A program made the position numbers and the translations under genes. The notes beneath the pieces were generated by a model. The model searched no databases and was not told the origin of the DNA. It was given only the letters and a program-made list of their open reading frames with translations. A DNA stretch of 64,000 nt. It comes from Marinilabilia rubra (GTDB lineage Bacteria; Bacteroidota; Bacteroidia; Bacteroidales; Marinilabiliaceae). The DNA lies in NCBI RefSeq assembly GCF_003121985.1, contig NZ_QEWP01000009.1:1-64000 (forward strand), written 5' to 3'. This document shows positions 1 through 9,054 of this stretch, in pieces (position 1 is the stretch's first letter; the number at the start of each line of letters is the position of its first letter).

Positions 1-251
1 CGAATTACTGGTTTGTTGGTATTTTTGTTTCGCCTGAAGAGTCCCATATATAAATTGTTTTTGTGGTGAAAACAAAAATATTGGATTCTTCGGGCTTTTA
101 AAAATTAAGACTTTCGGATGACAGTGAAAGCAGGTTAAAGTTTCGCTTCTAAAATTTTAAGGTTTTGAAGAAGGTTCAGAAAAAATCAGGCCTGTAGGCA
201 TATGCCTTTAGCAATGCATTCAGGCTCTTCCAGTTACGTCCCTAAAAAGAG

Positions 252-1529
252 TTACTCCTGAATAAACCGGTTTAACATACGGTTGAGAAATATTTCCAGA
301 TTTGTAAATTTGCTTCCATGCGGTTTATGGTGCAATTCCTGTGGCAGACATTCCTGAATATGGATTCTTTTATGTGAAAGCTCTGTATTTATATCCAGCT
401 CATCATCCGTTTGAATAATCCGTCCTGAAACATTCTTAATATTTCCAATAATCAAACTATCAATAGCATCCCTGTTTTGAGGTTTAGCTCCTGAGCTTTC
501 CGAGAGAACACCCAATAAGTTAACAGCGGGAGTCATGTCAGAAACTGAAGGATTAAAAGGTCTTTTGGTTACCGGCCTGAAATTTTCAGTTTTATCAAAA
601 AGCTGTTCCCCCCAATAATCCAAAACCCTTCCTTCATGAAGAGTCAGGTTGCCTTGCCAGAAAACCGCCAAAGTATCAGGGGCATTGGCATGAATTGACA
701 ACAAATAACGGTTCATATTATCCGGACCAGTTATGTAAAGATTATTTTCCAGCAGCATATGTAAAGGTCTGTTCCTGCCGGCTCTTGTGCCCAAATATAC
801 TGCATGGGAAGCCGAATTATAGATCAGGTTATTAATCACCTCTACATTGGTGGATCCTCCACTGACATTAGGGTTTCTGTCATGATTAAAAGCAAAAATA
901 TTATTGATTAAACTTACTTTTTCTGCGCCAGAAACCAACATCCCGCAGGAATGGCCCAGCTTATGAAGTCCATAACCAATAATGGAATTACTAATGGTAA
1001 TACCCGGACCTACTTTCAGCAGCCCCAGGTTTTCATCCAGCCCGAAAGCAAAGGAACATCTGTCAAAAACGACATTGAATACATTAGAGTCCCGGCCTCC
1101 AAAACTCACACAATCACTTTGACGAGGGTAATCAGCACCTAACCTGAACCTCAAATCCTGTATCAGCACATCATGTGTTCTGACAATAAAAGGAGCCCCA
1201 ACAACTGAAATACCTTTTCCAGGTGCCGACTGACCGGCAAGAAACAAATAAGGATCATTCACGATTAGGGCCATATTGGAATGAATGGTGCCCGATACAT
1301 TAAAAAGCACAATTCGCGGAAATTCCTGACTAAGGGCATCTCTTAAAGAACCGGGCCCGGAATCATTCAGGTTATCCACATAAAGAATTTCAGGAAGACT
1401 GTCTCCTGCATAGGCTCCCCTGGATTCGGTGCCAAACCCTGCAGAACCCGGAAAAATATTTTGACCGGAAACTTTAAATGTCACGAGAAGAATCCATCCA
1501 AATATCAATATTCTAGTCATTCTTTGCAT
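252..1529 (-). CDS. Secreted pectate-lyase-like right-handed beta-helix protein
   Basis: 425 aa with a hydrophobic N-terminal signal peptide (about residues 4-22, ending SGQ). The mature part starts FPGSAGFGTESRG and continues with the short glycine-, asparagine- and valine-rich strands of a parallel beta-helix, as in PL1-type pectate lyases. An R-N-P motif at residues 218-220 matches the position of the catalytic Arg-x-Pro of PL1 enzymes. It is a paralogue of the protein at 3643-5172 (shared AGQ-APG-GI block and a C-terminal TNLE-LN motif) but lacks the lipobox and the Asp-rich C-terminal segment. It overlaps the upstream acyltransferase gene by 17 bp, so the two are probably translationally coupled; Met4 is an alternative start. 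Beside an exopolysaccharide locus it may trim a uronic-acid polymer, which is inference; substrate and activity are unknown. Confidence 0.8.
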   Translation of the reverse strand: MQRMTRILIFGWILLVTFKVSGQNIFPGSAGFGTESRGAYAGDSLPEILYVDNLNDSGPGSLRDALSQEFPRIVLFNVSGTIHSNMALIVNDPYLFLAGQSAPGKGISVVGAPFIVRTHDVLIQDLRFRLGADYPRQSDCVSFGGRDSNVFNVVFDRCSFAFGLDENLGLLKVGPGITISNSIIGYGLHKLGHSCGMLVSGAEKVSLINNIFAFNHDRNPNVSGGSTNVEVINNLIYNSASHAVYLGTRAGRNRPLHMLLENNLYITGPDNMNRYLLSIHANAPDTLAVFWQGNLTLHEGRVLDYWGEQLFDKTENFRPVTKRPFNPSVSDMTPAVNLLGVLSESSGAKPQNRDAIDSLIIGNIKNVSGRIIQTDDELDINTELSHKRIHIQECLPQELHHKPHGSKFTNLEIFLNRMLNRFIQE

Positions 1530-2055
1530 TTTTCTTCCTGAAATAATCCGTCAACATTTCCTTTTTTTCCTTATAGGTCATTCCTTTGGAATTAAACCGG
1601 AACTTGCTCATCAACATTAATCTTTTTTGCATGTCAGTAGACATTACCACTTTGGCCGGGTTGCCAAAGACGACTGAATTGGGAGGTATTTTTCCTTTTA
1701 CAATAGACCCGGCAGCCACAATTGAATTATCTCCGATTTCAGTATTGGGGAGCAATATCACATTAAACCCCAGGCAAACATTATCCCCTACTTTAATCGA
1801 ACCAAAAATATCCAGATCAGGATGTTCTTTCCGAAAGACCCAAACAGCTCCGTCATGAGTCAAAAAACGAACATTATTTGAGACCACCACATGGTTTCCA
1901 ACCTCAACAAGATATGGCTCGGTGCCCCAATCTGCCTTAAAAAGCCTGCAATGCTCACCAATTTTAACACCAATTTTGCGCAGCATCCAGGCCCTGGCCT
2001 TACTAACAGGAATCCAACGAACCAGCCTTAAGACAACTTTAACTAAGTACCTCAT
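1513..2055 (-). CDS. Hexapeptide-repeat (left-handed beta-helix) O-acyltransferase
   Basis: 180 aa, cytoplasmic, of the WcaF/Maa-like acetyltransferase type. Imperfect hexapeptide repeats fill about residues 50-140, with imperfect [LIV]-G-x4 turns such as IKVGDNVCLG and TEIGDNSIVAAGSIVKG. The family signature GNPAKVV lies near residue 135, and the catalytic-type histidine is in LTHDGAVW. Members transfer acetyl or other acyl groups from CoA to sugars. The N-terminal segment (RWIPVSKARAWMLRKIGVKIG) is usual for polysaccharide-locus acyltransferases. It overlaps the downstream lyase-like gene by 17 bp. It probably decorates the locus polysaccharide or its precursor; the acceptor sugar cannot be read from sequence. 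Confidence 0.85.
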   Translation of the reverse strand: MRYLVKVVLRLVRWIPVSKARAWMLRKIGVKIGEHCRLFKADWGTEPYLVEVGNHVVVSNNVRFLTHDGAVWVFRKEHPDLDIFGSIKVGDNVCLGFNVILLPNTEIGDNSIVAAGSIVKGKIPPNSVVFGNPAKVVMSTDMQKRLMLMSKFRFNSKGMTYKEKKEMLTDYFRKKNAKND

Positions 2056-2225
2056 TATTTATCGTTTGGATAAAAAAAAACACTTAAGCAGGCATTTGTT
2101 TTAATCTGCAGATATTACTGAACCAGTTTTGACTCTTTTGATTTTACAAATGCCCCTGTTAAGCTCATCCACATTTCAGACTAAGAAGTGTCTTTCCTTA
2201 AATTACCATTTGCGTCGTTGCGCTT

Positions 2226-2293
2226 GCCGCCCAAATACTCATCCCGAAGCATCGGGACTCCGTTTTTGGCGGCTTCGCTCCCGAAGAATCGGG
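2226..2293. repeat. Nested palindromic REP-like element
   Basis: Part of a 364-bp gap (2056-2419) in which no gene is supported. GCCGCC (2226-2231) pairs with GGCGGC (2268-2273), and inside lies a perfect hairpin TCCCGAAGCATCGGGA (2242-2257). A related hairpin CCCGAAGAATCGGG follows at 2280-2293. The TCCCGA/TCGGGA theme recurs as the outer stem of the structured elements at 44.7 kb and 59.6 kb. It is probably a dispersed intergenic repeat. Short reading frames through it look like shadows. Confidence 0.55.
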
Positions 2294-2371
2294 ATGCAAC
2301 TGGCACTTTCTGACCAGACACGTTATAACAAATACACTATCCCGACTTATTAGACGGGCACCAAGCAAAAC

Positions 2372-2411
2372 CACACTCCTGCATTAAAGCCTAAAAAAGC
2401 AAGGGAGTGTG
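2372..2411 (-). terminator. Possible terminator of the SGNH-like lipoprotein gene
   Basis: CACACTCC (2372-2379) pairs perfectly with GGAGTGTG (2404-2411), just beyond the stop codon of the minus-strand gene at 2420. Read on the minus strand the stem is followed only by a short GTTTTG, so the U-tract is weak. Confidence 0.35.
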
Positions 2412-2419
2412 TGACAATC

Positions 2420-3271
2420 TTATCTTCCTGTAACATTCCCCGTATCCCCATTGCTTTCCAGCACATCCACTATTCTTTGACAGAACAATGGATAAACAGT
2501 TCTTGAAAAAGAATGAGAGGGATGCGGGTCCTTCTCGCCGGAAGCATTTTTAGGAAGTAGATAATTCCCCCCCTCTGTTTCTAAAACTCGAAAGTCCCAA
2601 ACAAAAATATTATCACCAGGTTTATCCCACTCATTAACAACCCAGTTTGAAAAATCTGTAGCTGCCTGAGCGGCTTCAGGATTGGTAATAGCTTTGGTTA
2701 ATGCCGGGGGCGTCCACAAAATGAACTTAGTGTCCGGATACTTAAGGAGCTCTTCTTGCAAGGCCTGGTATTGCATTTTATAATTCTCAACCATTTTTCT
2801 GTCTGAGTCAATGTCCGGCTCTCCGTCAAAAACAATTTTACTAGCCGGAAAGCAGTGTTTGAATATGATCACATCATACTCCGGGGCTAAAGTCTTAAGG
2901 GTTGGCTCCTCCATGTAATAATCCCGGTCACCGTTTTTCACCCAAATATTATAGTAATCATAGGGATAGTTTTTCCATCCATATGGAGATTTTTTAGGAA
3001 ATTCCTTATCCTGAATCAAATAAGATGTTCCATTCTTTTTATTGTAACGGCGAAACCATTTCTCAACACCCCCTTTTAAGCCAAGTTTGCCTTTTACTTT
3101 GGTAACAAAACTATTTCCCCCCTGCCATATGTTTTTACCTGTACTATGATGGAGAAATAAAATCTTCTTTGTTTGTTGGTTATTCATATCATCTGATTTA
3201 GAATTTTGACAACCAGTAGTTAAAATCATAATAAAAACTATACTGAAAAAAATCGCTAATTGATTCCTCAT
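2420..3271 (-). CDS. Lipoprotein with SGNH-hydrolase-like features
   Basis: 283 aa. An N-terminal hydrophobic stretch ends in a lipobox LTTGC (Cys21), so it should be lipid-anchored in the periplasm or at the surface. The mature protein starts with a strand plus KKILFLHHSTGKNIW, which may correspond to block I of SGNH hydrolases, although the usual GDS is absent. It ends with DPHPSH (residues 248-253), resembling the Asp-x-x-His catalytic dyad of block V. Such proteins occur in Bacteroidota polysaccharide loci, sometimes as carbohydrate esterases. It lies between the two beta-helix lyase-like genes, and one of the two neighbouring loci could supply an acylated polymer as substrate. The family assignment is tentative. 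Confidence 0.55.
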   Translation of the reverse strand: MRNQLAIFFSIVFIMILTTGCQNSKSDDMNNQQTKKILFLHHSTGKNIWQGGNSFVTKVKGKLGLKGGVEKWFRRYNKKNGTSYLIQDKEFPKKSPYGWKNYPYDYYNIWVKNGDRDYYMEEPTLKTLAPEYDVIIFKHCFPASKIVFDGEPDIDSDRKMVENYKMQYQALQEELLKYPDTKFILWTPPALTKAITNPEAAQAATDFSNWVVNEWDKPGDNIFVWDFRVLETEGGNYLLPKNASGEKDPHPSHSFSRTVYPLFCQRIVDVLESNGDTGNVTGR

Positions 3272-3642
3272 GGCACAATGTTTTAATTGGTACTTACATC
3301 AGGGAAAATAAAGCAGACATTACTGAATGTCCAGTTTTTTTTGACCAATCCATCTACTGAGGCGATAAAAAAACTTAACATATAAGATTAGCCATACCGA
3401 ACAAAAGTTTTCCACTTTCAGACAATTGCCTGATTTTTTGACGAAAAGACCCCTTTTTTAGACTAATTACATTAACATTTTTTAACCTACCAGCACCAAC
3501 ACCAATAAAGACGGACTTCTTTAAAAGAAATATTTCCGGAATAACTTCAATAATTTATTGACGAAATAACATTTTGAAAAGATCAACGTAATCATGGTCA
3601 AAACAAGCAAAAAAGATTACAAACATTTTTTTACTAAAGGCC
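3272..3642. other. Divergent intergenic region, no gene
   Basis: 371 bp between the divergent SGNH-like lipoprotein and the beta-helix lipoprotein. It is AT-rich and must carry promoters in both directions, but I found no convincing TTTG / TAnnTTTG pair on either strand and no strong hairpin. Confidence 0.5.
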
Positions 3643-5172
3643 ATGAAGAAATTTTTTTTGAACAGGACACTTTTGTCCATTGGGTTAGTTGGGTTTTTAT
3701 TTGTTGGATGTGAGCTGGAGAACATTTCCCCGGTAACTGATCCAAAGGTGGACAGAGACCAGGAAGATATTGTAGCCGAGCAACCAACTGAAGAAGAAAC
3801 GCAAACCCCGGAAGACACCTCTGATACTTCTAATGAATTTAAAGTTCCTGCATTTAATGAAACAAAAGCATTTCCTTCCGCTGAAGGTTATGGACGATTT
3901 ACAAAAGGCGGACGCGGAGGAAGAACTGTATATGTTACCTCACTGGAAGACAATTCGAATCCGGGCACTTTAAGATATGCCCTTGAAGTGGTATCGGAAC
4001 CAAGAACAGTTTTATTTAAGGTATCGGGTATCATAGAACTAAATTCTGTCATAAAAATTAAGGATCCTTATGTAACCATAGCGGGTCAAACAGCACCGGG
4101 TTCGGGTATCACCATCAAAAATGCTGCTATTCAGGTTGAGACTCATGACATAATCATAAGAAACATCAGATTAAGACCTGGAGATTCTTCAACTGGTGAA
4201 GCCCCATCTGACAGGGATGCATTTCGACTTTATAAAAACCGTAACTGTCACAACATCATGCTTGATCAGGTTTCCTTCACCTGGGGAATTGATGAAAACG
4301 TTGACTTCTCTACCGGATCGAACAATGTTACAATCCAGAAGTGTATCATTGCAGAAGGACTTTCAAACAGTCTGCACGAAGAAGGCGAGCACTCCAAGGG
4401 AATATTGATGCTGAATGACCTTGACAATATTTCTATAGTAAACAATCTGTTTGCTCACAACATGAATCGCAATCCTCTAATGTCAAGCAACAGCCGCAAT
4501 ATCCATGTTGTTAACAACCTTATTTACAACTGGGGACATATGGCTCCCGGATATGGGACGCATTGCCAGATATTCAAAGACGAGATTCCAATCAATGATG
4601 CAGTCATTTTCAGAAACGTATACAGAAAAGGTGAAACTTCTCATGATGTACCGCTTTACAGAACAGGTAACTTCTACCTGGTTGACGGATCTTCCTTCTT
4701 CATTGATGAAAACTACATGGACGAAAACGGAACCTTGCACGATCTTAAAGATGTAAGTCCCTCTTATAACAAGTACACCGACTTCTATACATTTATCATG
4801 GAGTCAGCGCCAAGCGGATGGAGTTCAGGCTATTCTGAAATCCACCAGGCAGATAATGTGGTTGACTACGTGCTTTCCAATGCAGGAGCCAGAAAACCAA
4901 TCCTGGATGCCGTTGATGAGCGTATTATTGAAGAGTCAAGAAACTTTACCGGTAACTTTGTAGATTCCCCAAGCGACAGAGGTGGTTACCCGGAGCAATA
5001 TCAAGGGACTGTACCAACTGATTCTGATGAGGATGGTATTCCTGACAAATGGGAAAACGCAAAAGGACTTGATCCGGAAGTAAGTGGCGATGCACAAGAG
5101 AACACACTGTCTCCATATTACACTAACCTGGAAATGTACCTCAACGAGCTTGCCGGAGATTACACATTGTAA
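3643..5172 (+). CDS. Pectate-lyase-like beta-helix lipoprotein
   Basis: 509 aa. The lipobox FVGC (Cys23) predicts a lipoprotein. Residues 24-66 are an acidic, Pro/Thr/Glu-rich spacer (TEEETQTPED). The beta-helix domain starts at about residue 75 (AFPSAEGYGRFTKGGRGG), which is characteristic of Bacteroidota pectate lyases. An Arg-Asn-Pro at 276-278 fits the catalytic Arg region. Residues 460-471 (DSDEDGIPDKWE) form the Asp-rich, calcium-binding-like motif often seen at the C-terminus of these lyases. It is a paralogue of 252-1529 but reads in the opposite direction and is monocistronic. It probably acts at the cell surface on a uronic-acid-containing polysaccharide. Whether that is pectin or the organism's own exopolysaccharide cannot be told. 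Confidence 0.85.
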   Translation: MKKFFLNRTLLSIGLVGFLFVGCELENISPVTDPKVDRDQEDIVAEQPTEEETQTPEDTSDTSNEFKVPAFNETKAFPSAEGYGRFTKGGRGGRTVYVTSLEDNSNPGTLRYALEVVSEPRTVLFKVSGIIELNSVIKIKDPYVTIAGQTAPGSGITIKNAAIQVETHDIIIRNIRLRPGDSSTGEAPSDRDAFRLYKNRNCHNIMLDQVSFTWGIDENVDFSTGSNNVTIQKCIIAEGLSNSLHEEGEHSKGILMLNDLDNISIVNNLFAHNMNRNPLMSSNSRNIHVVNNLIYNWGHMAPGYGTHCQIFKDEIPINDAVIFRNVYRKGETSHDVPLYRTGNFYLVDGSSFFIDENYMDENGTLHDLKDVSPSYNKYTDFYTFIMESAPSGWSSGYSEIHQADNVVDYVLSNAGARKPILDAVDERIIEESRNFTGNFVDSPSDRGGYPEQYQGTVPTDSDEDGIPDKWENAKGLDPEVSGDAQENTLSPYYTNLEMYLNELAGDYTL

Positions 5173-5362
5173 ACCATTCAATTTGCAATAGACCGTTAGA
5201 TTTTTAGATTTGAGATGTAAGATAAATCGTATAACACTGAAAAACGGCGCATTACCCCAAATCAAAGCATCCCTGAAAACAACTAATTACAAGTACATTG
5301 TAAAAATTTAACAGAGTATCGAATATAAGGAATAGCTTTTTTATAGACAAAATTGAGATTAC

Positions 5363-6523
5363 TTATTTCCCCTGGAACGCATCATTATTGCGGTTCAGGG
5401 GTTTTTTATGCTCTATCAGCCAATTGTAAATATCAGCATACCTCTGCGCCAAAGTTTCCCAGTCATAATCCTTCCTCAAACGCTCATACCCCCTTCTGGC
5501 AACCGCCTCTGCTATCTCCCTGTTCTCCAAGGCATAATTGATCTTTTTGGCCAAATCATCTGGTTCTCCCGTTTTAAAGAAAAAGACTTCTCCTTCGTCA
5601 AATACCTGTTCATTTTCAGGAATATCACTACAAATAACTGGAACCTGCGCAGAGACAGCTTCCAAAAGCATATTAGACATACCCTCATGAAAACTTGGAA
5701 AAACGAACATTCTGGAATTACGCAAATACGCCATCAGAAGATCTTTATTTTTAATAATATCGATAAATCTTACATTTAATGATTCGGCCAGTTGTTCCAA
5801 CTTTTCAGAATATCCGGGAGAATGGTCACGGTTACCAATAATCAGCACCCGGCCCTGATAATTGAGTTGATTAAGGGATTGTAACATTACATGTGCCCCT
5901 TTAGATGATATCACCCGCCCTGAAGCAAATAATATGTAATCCTTTTCCTTAATATCATAAGGTTTTGGATTATTTTTAAATACAATCCCGTTCGGGATAA
6001 AGAATATCTTACGCCTGGTGCGATTTTGAAATAAACCCACAATTGGTTTGCTTACAGAAGTTACCACATCAGCGGGCATTTTAAAGAACAGCCATTCCAT
6101 AAAAACGAAATACTGCCTGACAACGGAGTTCCACTTTGCAGCTAACTGAGGTCTGGCTCTATGTCCCGATACAACCCGGTATCTTAAGCGGAGCAAAGGC
6201 ACAATAAACGCCGCATCTACGTGATAAACATGAATGACATCAAAACCTCCTTTAAACAAACAATAAAAAGTAGAAAGCAGGTAATAGTAAATCGTATTAA
6301 GCGACTTTATAAAAAACTTCTTAAAAACCACTTGCTCTATTTCGTCATAAACACCGGTTTTACGACTTGTATGTGTCGTGGTGTTGAAAACCACAAAATG
6401 GAAATCATCTCTAAGGAAAGCCATCATATTTTCTCCTGCACGGGCAGATCCTCCGTAGGCAGGAAATCCTTTAAGGCCAATAACTCCTATTTTAGGTTTT
6501 CTATCTAATTGTTTATTCCTCAT
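5363..6523 (-). CDS. Glycosyltransferase, GT4 family (GT-B fold)
   Basis: 386 aa. The N-terminal GT-B domain begins IGVIGLKGFPAYGGSARAGE, close to the DUF1972-type rhamnosyltransferases. The C-terminal nucleotide-sugar domain has the E-x7-E motif in FPSFHEGMSNMLLEA. It is the last gene of the long minus-strand polysaccharide unit and overlaps the upstream glycosyltransferase by 11 bp. It should transfer a sugar from a nucleotide donor to the lipid-linked repeat unit at the inner face of the membrane. Donor and linkage are unknown. Its 3' end also contains the terminator hairpin that serves the convergent plus-strand gene. Confidence 0.88.
   Translation of the reverse strand: MRNKQLDRKPKIGVIGLKGFPAYGGSARAGENMMAFLRDDFHFVVFNTTTHTSRKTGVYDEIEQVVFKKFFIKSLNTIYYYLLSTFYCLFKGGFDVIHVYHVDAAFIVPLLRLRYRVVSGHRARPQLAAKWNSVVRQYFVFMEWLFFKMPADVVTSVSKPIVGLFQNRTRRKIFFIPNGIVFKNNPKPYDIKEKDYILFASGRVISSKGAHVMLQSLNQLNYQGRVLIIGNRDHSPGYSEKLEQLAESLNVRFIDIIKNKDLLMAYLRNSRMFVFPSFHEGMSNMLLEAVSAQVPVICSDIPENEQVFDEGEVFFFKTGEPDDLAKKINYALENREIAEAVARRGYERLRKDYDWETLAQRYADIYNWLIEHKKPLNRNNDAFQGK
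5369..5407 (+). terminator. Intrinsic terminator for the convergent beta-helix gene
   Basis: A stem of about 12 pairs with one mismatch and one G-U joins CCCCTGGAACGC (5369-5380) to GCGGTTCAGGGG (5390-5401), followed by TTTTTT on the plus strand. It lies about 195 bp after the stop at 5172 and overlaps the last codons of the convergent glycosyltransferase gene. Confidence 0.55.
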
Positions 6524-7571
6524 GATCTAAAATTTGCAGGTATTGATTCAGAAAATTTTGGGTCGAGAACTTCTCTTTTAAATGTTGATAACCTCTAATG
6601 CCCATATTCATGCGCAATGACTTATCATTGATAAGATTCTCAAGGGCATCGGCAAGGGAAGCAACATCTCCAATTCCGGTTAGGAACCCATTCCTTCCTT
6701 CTTTAACAAGAAACCGGTTATCCCCTACATTTGTTGCAACTACAGGTAGTCCGGCATTTAGTGCCTCCATAATTGAGTTTGAAAGACCTTCTTTTAGTGA
6801 AGTACTTAAATAAATATTGGATTGTAAAAACAGTTCAGGAAGATTATCAGGTGAAATTTTCACTTCTGTCCTATCATTCAGGCCTAACTCCCCAATCCAA
6901 TTTCGAATTTCCTCCTCCTGCTGACCGTATCCGGCAATAACATATTTAAATTCTGCTCCACGTTCCTTTAATACCTGCAAGGCCTTCAATGCAGTATAAT
7001 GGTCTTTTTGGGGAAGAAACCGGGCTGCAGTAAAAATAAGGGTTTTCCCATTCTCTTCCTGTGAAGCAGTAACACGTTGAATATCTATCCCGTTGTGAAT
7101 AACCGTAATCTTCTCCGGGTCAAATCCTCGTTTTGAAAGCACATCAGCCCCTGCCTGATTATTAAAAATGGTTTTATGAGAGACATGATTGTGAAGGAAT
7201 CTCTGAAGGAAGAACTTGGTTTTCGCGATCTCACAATTCCTTATTCCTCCATAAATTCTCTTAACACCGGAAAGCCTTCCAATAATTCCTCCCACAAAAT
7301 TATTGATCAATAAGAAGTTGAAAATATGAGTTACCTTTTCCTTCCTTATAATTCTCCAAAACTGAATCATGCGTGAAAGGACAGAACCTTTCAGAAATCT
7401 CACCGACAGGTTATTCTCATCAATAAACCGGGCATAACTGGGAGCCACAACCTTTTGCGTCCACACCACCAGAAAAACCTTGTGTTTTTTTTGTAATTCG
7501 CGAGACAATAAAAGACTTTGCTTTTCGGCTCCTCCAACACTTAATTGCCTTATAAAAACGAGTACAACCAT
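6513..7571 (-). CDS. Glycosyltransferase, GT4 family
   Basis: 352 aa. It begins VVLVFIRQLSVGGAEKQ, with the glycine-rich GGAE donor/acceptor loop typical of GT4 enzymes, and has the E-x7-E block KEGLSNSIMEALNAGLPVVAT. It is cytoplasmic with no membrane segment. It overlaps the next gene by 11 bp and is separated by 46 bp from the upstream GINT1-like gene. It should add one sugar of the repeat unit; specificity is unknown. Confidence 0.88.
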   Translation of the reverse strand: MVVLVFIRQLSVGGAEKQSLLLSRELQKKHKVFLVVWTQKVVAPSYARFIDENNLSVRFLKGSVLSRMIQFWRIIRKEKVTHIFNFLLINNFVGGIIGRLSGVKRIYGGIRNCEIAKTKFFLQRFLHNHVSHKTIFNNQAGADVLSKRGFDPEKITVIHNGIDIQRVTASQEENGKTLIFTAARFLPQKDHYTALKALQVLKERGAEFKYVIAGYGQQEEEIRNWIGELGLNDRTEVKISPDNLPELFLQSNIYLSTSLKEGLSNSIMEALNAGLPVVATNVGDNRFLVKEGRNGFLTGIGDVASLADALENLINDKSLRMNMGIRGYQHLKEKFSTQNFLNQYLQILDHEE

Positions 7572-7617
7572 ATTTAAAATTCACTTTTACTTGTCCAACT
7601 CATGATATTATTAGTCA

Positions 7618-9054
7618 TCACACGTAACAGTCTCCTATGATGTGATCGCCATAAAGAGCAACGGTGTGAAAAGAAGACATAGGCTTGTTAACAGGAAACC
7701 TGAACTCACCCAATACTCTTTCTTCATATCTTTCTTCTGAAAGCTCCAGAACTTCGCAAAACTGAAGCCCCCCTCCATATTTATTATGACAATTCTGAGC
7801 CGGACGAATCAACCTTCCTTCATAAAAAAACAGAGCTCCGCCTCCTCTGGCATGCCTTACATCTGAAACAACAGGATTGCAGGGATGCACCTGCCAGTCA
7901 TCTTTTAAAATATCATCGCAATAAAACAAATAAAGATCCTGATAAGATGATCCATAGTCGGCTACTTTCCGGACTGAAAAAATCCACCACTTCCCTTTGA
8001 AAAAAAACGGGGTTGTATCAACCCATTTAGAACCCGAAAAAACTGTTTTGAAATGTGTCCATTCAAAAGGAAAAGCCTCTGCTTTATAAATAGAAAGATC
8101 ATTGGCAGCGCTATTCTCCGGTATCATGTACCATTGTTCATCTACATTTAAAACAAAAGGATAGGATAAATGTGTTTCTTTCTCCATCACAGTTTTGGAA
8201 GGTCCCTGGGGTGACAGACTTTTCCTGTTCAACTCCAAAACAGAAAGCTGTCCCTTCCCTTGCACGATTTCTTCGAAAAACAAAAAGAGTCCTTCACCAC
8301 TGTCTGCAATAAATGGATCAGCCCATCCCTCTCCTGAGAACAAAGGAATCAGAGTTTCATCAACGGAGGTAAACCTTTCAAGTGATTTTCGACTCATTTT
8401 CACCAGTTGCCAGTTAGCCTTCAATACTTTTCTTTTAATTTTTTGAAGAAACTGCCAAAATGGATAGCGAATGTATTCCCGTATTGGAAAATGGACAAAG
8501 TCGTTATTAGACCAAACCGGATAACCATGCGGTTTGTCATAAATCAGAAAGTCTAAAATCTTCTCAAGGTTAAAACGCAGGAAACCAAGATTCCGGGAGA
8601 GTTTAAAATCACGTGTCTGAAAGAATATACTGAATCTTTGTTGAGTTTTGCTATTTGAAAAAACCAATGGATGTCCTAACCAAAAAAAAGTATGAAAGAA
8701 ATTAAACCAACCTCTTAAACCTGAAGCCGCTAAATCACTTCCCTTCTCTAAAATCCAGACATTGGCATTTGATGATCCGGCACAAAAATTCTGACAATCA
8801 CCAAAACAAAGCAAAGGCTCATCCTGATCTAATTCTTGAGGCGAAAGGCAATTTTCAAGTTTTTTGGATGCCCAAAAGCGGATAATATTTTTAGGTAACC
8901 ACTTTTCCCAAATAGCCCCCCCTTTCCCGGAAGTTCTTAGGCAAGCAAATGAAATTTCCACCTCATTAGCTTTGCCATAACACTCCAATACCTCTGCAAA
9001 CCAGCGGGCCACAAAATTACTTTCTAAAACTATAGTTACTTTTTGTCTCATCAT
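7618..9054 (-). CDS. GINT1-like / five-bladed-propeller protein of polysaccharide loci
   Basis: 478 aa. The C-terminal half (from about residue 240, GEGWADPFIADSGEGLFLFFE) resembles the N-terminal propeller domain described from plant glucosamine-inositolphosphorylceramide transferase 1, which in bacteria occurs in polysaccharide clusters, sometimes fused to formyltransferase domains. The N-terminal half (start MMRQKVTIVLESNFVARWFA) looks like a degenerate formyltransferase-type Rossmann domain, but I see no intact catalytic motif. The start ATG overlaps the stop of the upstream glycosyltransferase in a TCAT (ATGA) junction, which indicates coupling. The function in sugar modification is not established, and the call rests on visual resemblance. 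Confidence 0.55.
   Translation of the reverse strand: MMRQKVTIVLESNFVARWFAEVLECYGKANEVEISFACLRTSGKGGAIWEKWLPKNIIRFWASKKLENCLSPQELDQDEPLLCFGDCQNFCAGSSNANVWILEKGSDLAASGLRGWFNFFHTFFWLGHPLVFSNSKTQQRFSIFFQTRDFKLSRNLGFLRFNLEKILDFLIYDKPHGYPVWSNNDFVHFPIREYIRYPFWQFLQKIKRKVLKANWQLVKMSRKSLERFTSVDETLIPLFSGEGWADPFIADSGEGLFLFFEEIVQGKGQLSVLELNRKSLSPQGPSKTVMEKETHLSYPFVLNVDEQWYMIPENSAANDLSIYKAEAFPFEWTHFKTVFSGSKWVDTTPFFFKGKWWIFSVRKVADYGSSYQDLYLFYCDDILKDDWQVHPCNPVVSDVRHARGGGALFFYEGRLIRPAQNCHNKYGGGLQFCEVLELSEERYEERVLGEFRFPVNKPMSSFHTVALYGDHIIGDCYV

Noticed and set aside
196-207. Palindrome AGGCATATGCCT near the window start
   Set aside because: A single short palindrome in a 251-bp stretch with no gene; no second copy or neighbouring element supports a function.
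2129-2353. Short plus-strand frame in the gap after the acyltransferase gene
   Set aside because: It runs through palindromic repeats and encodes no recognisable protein.
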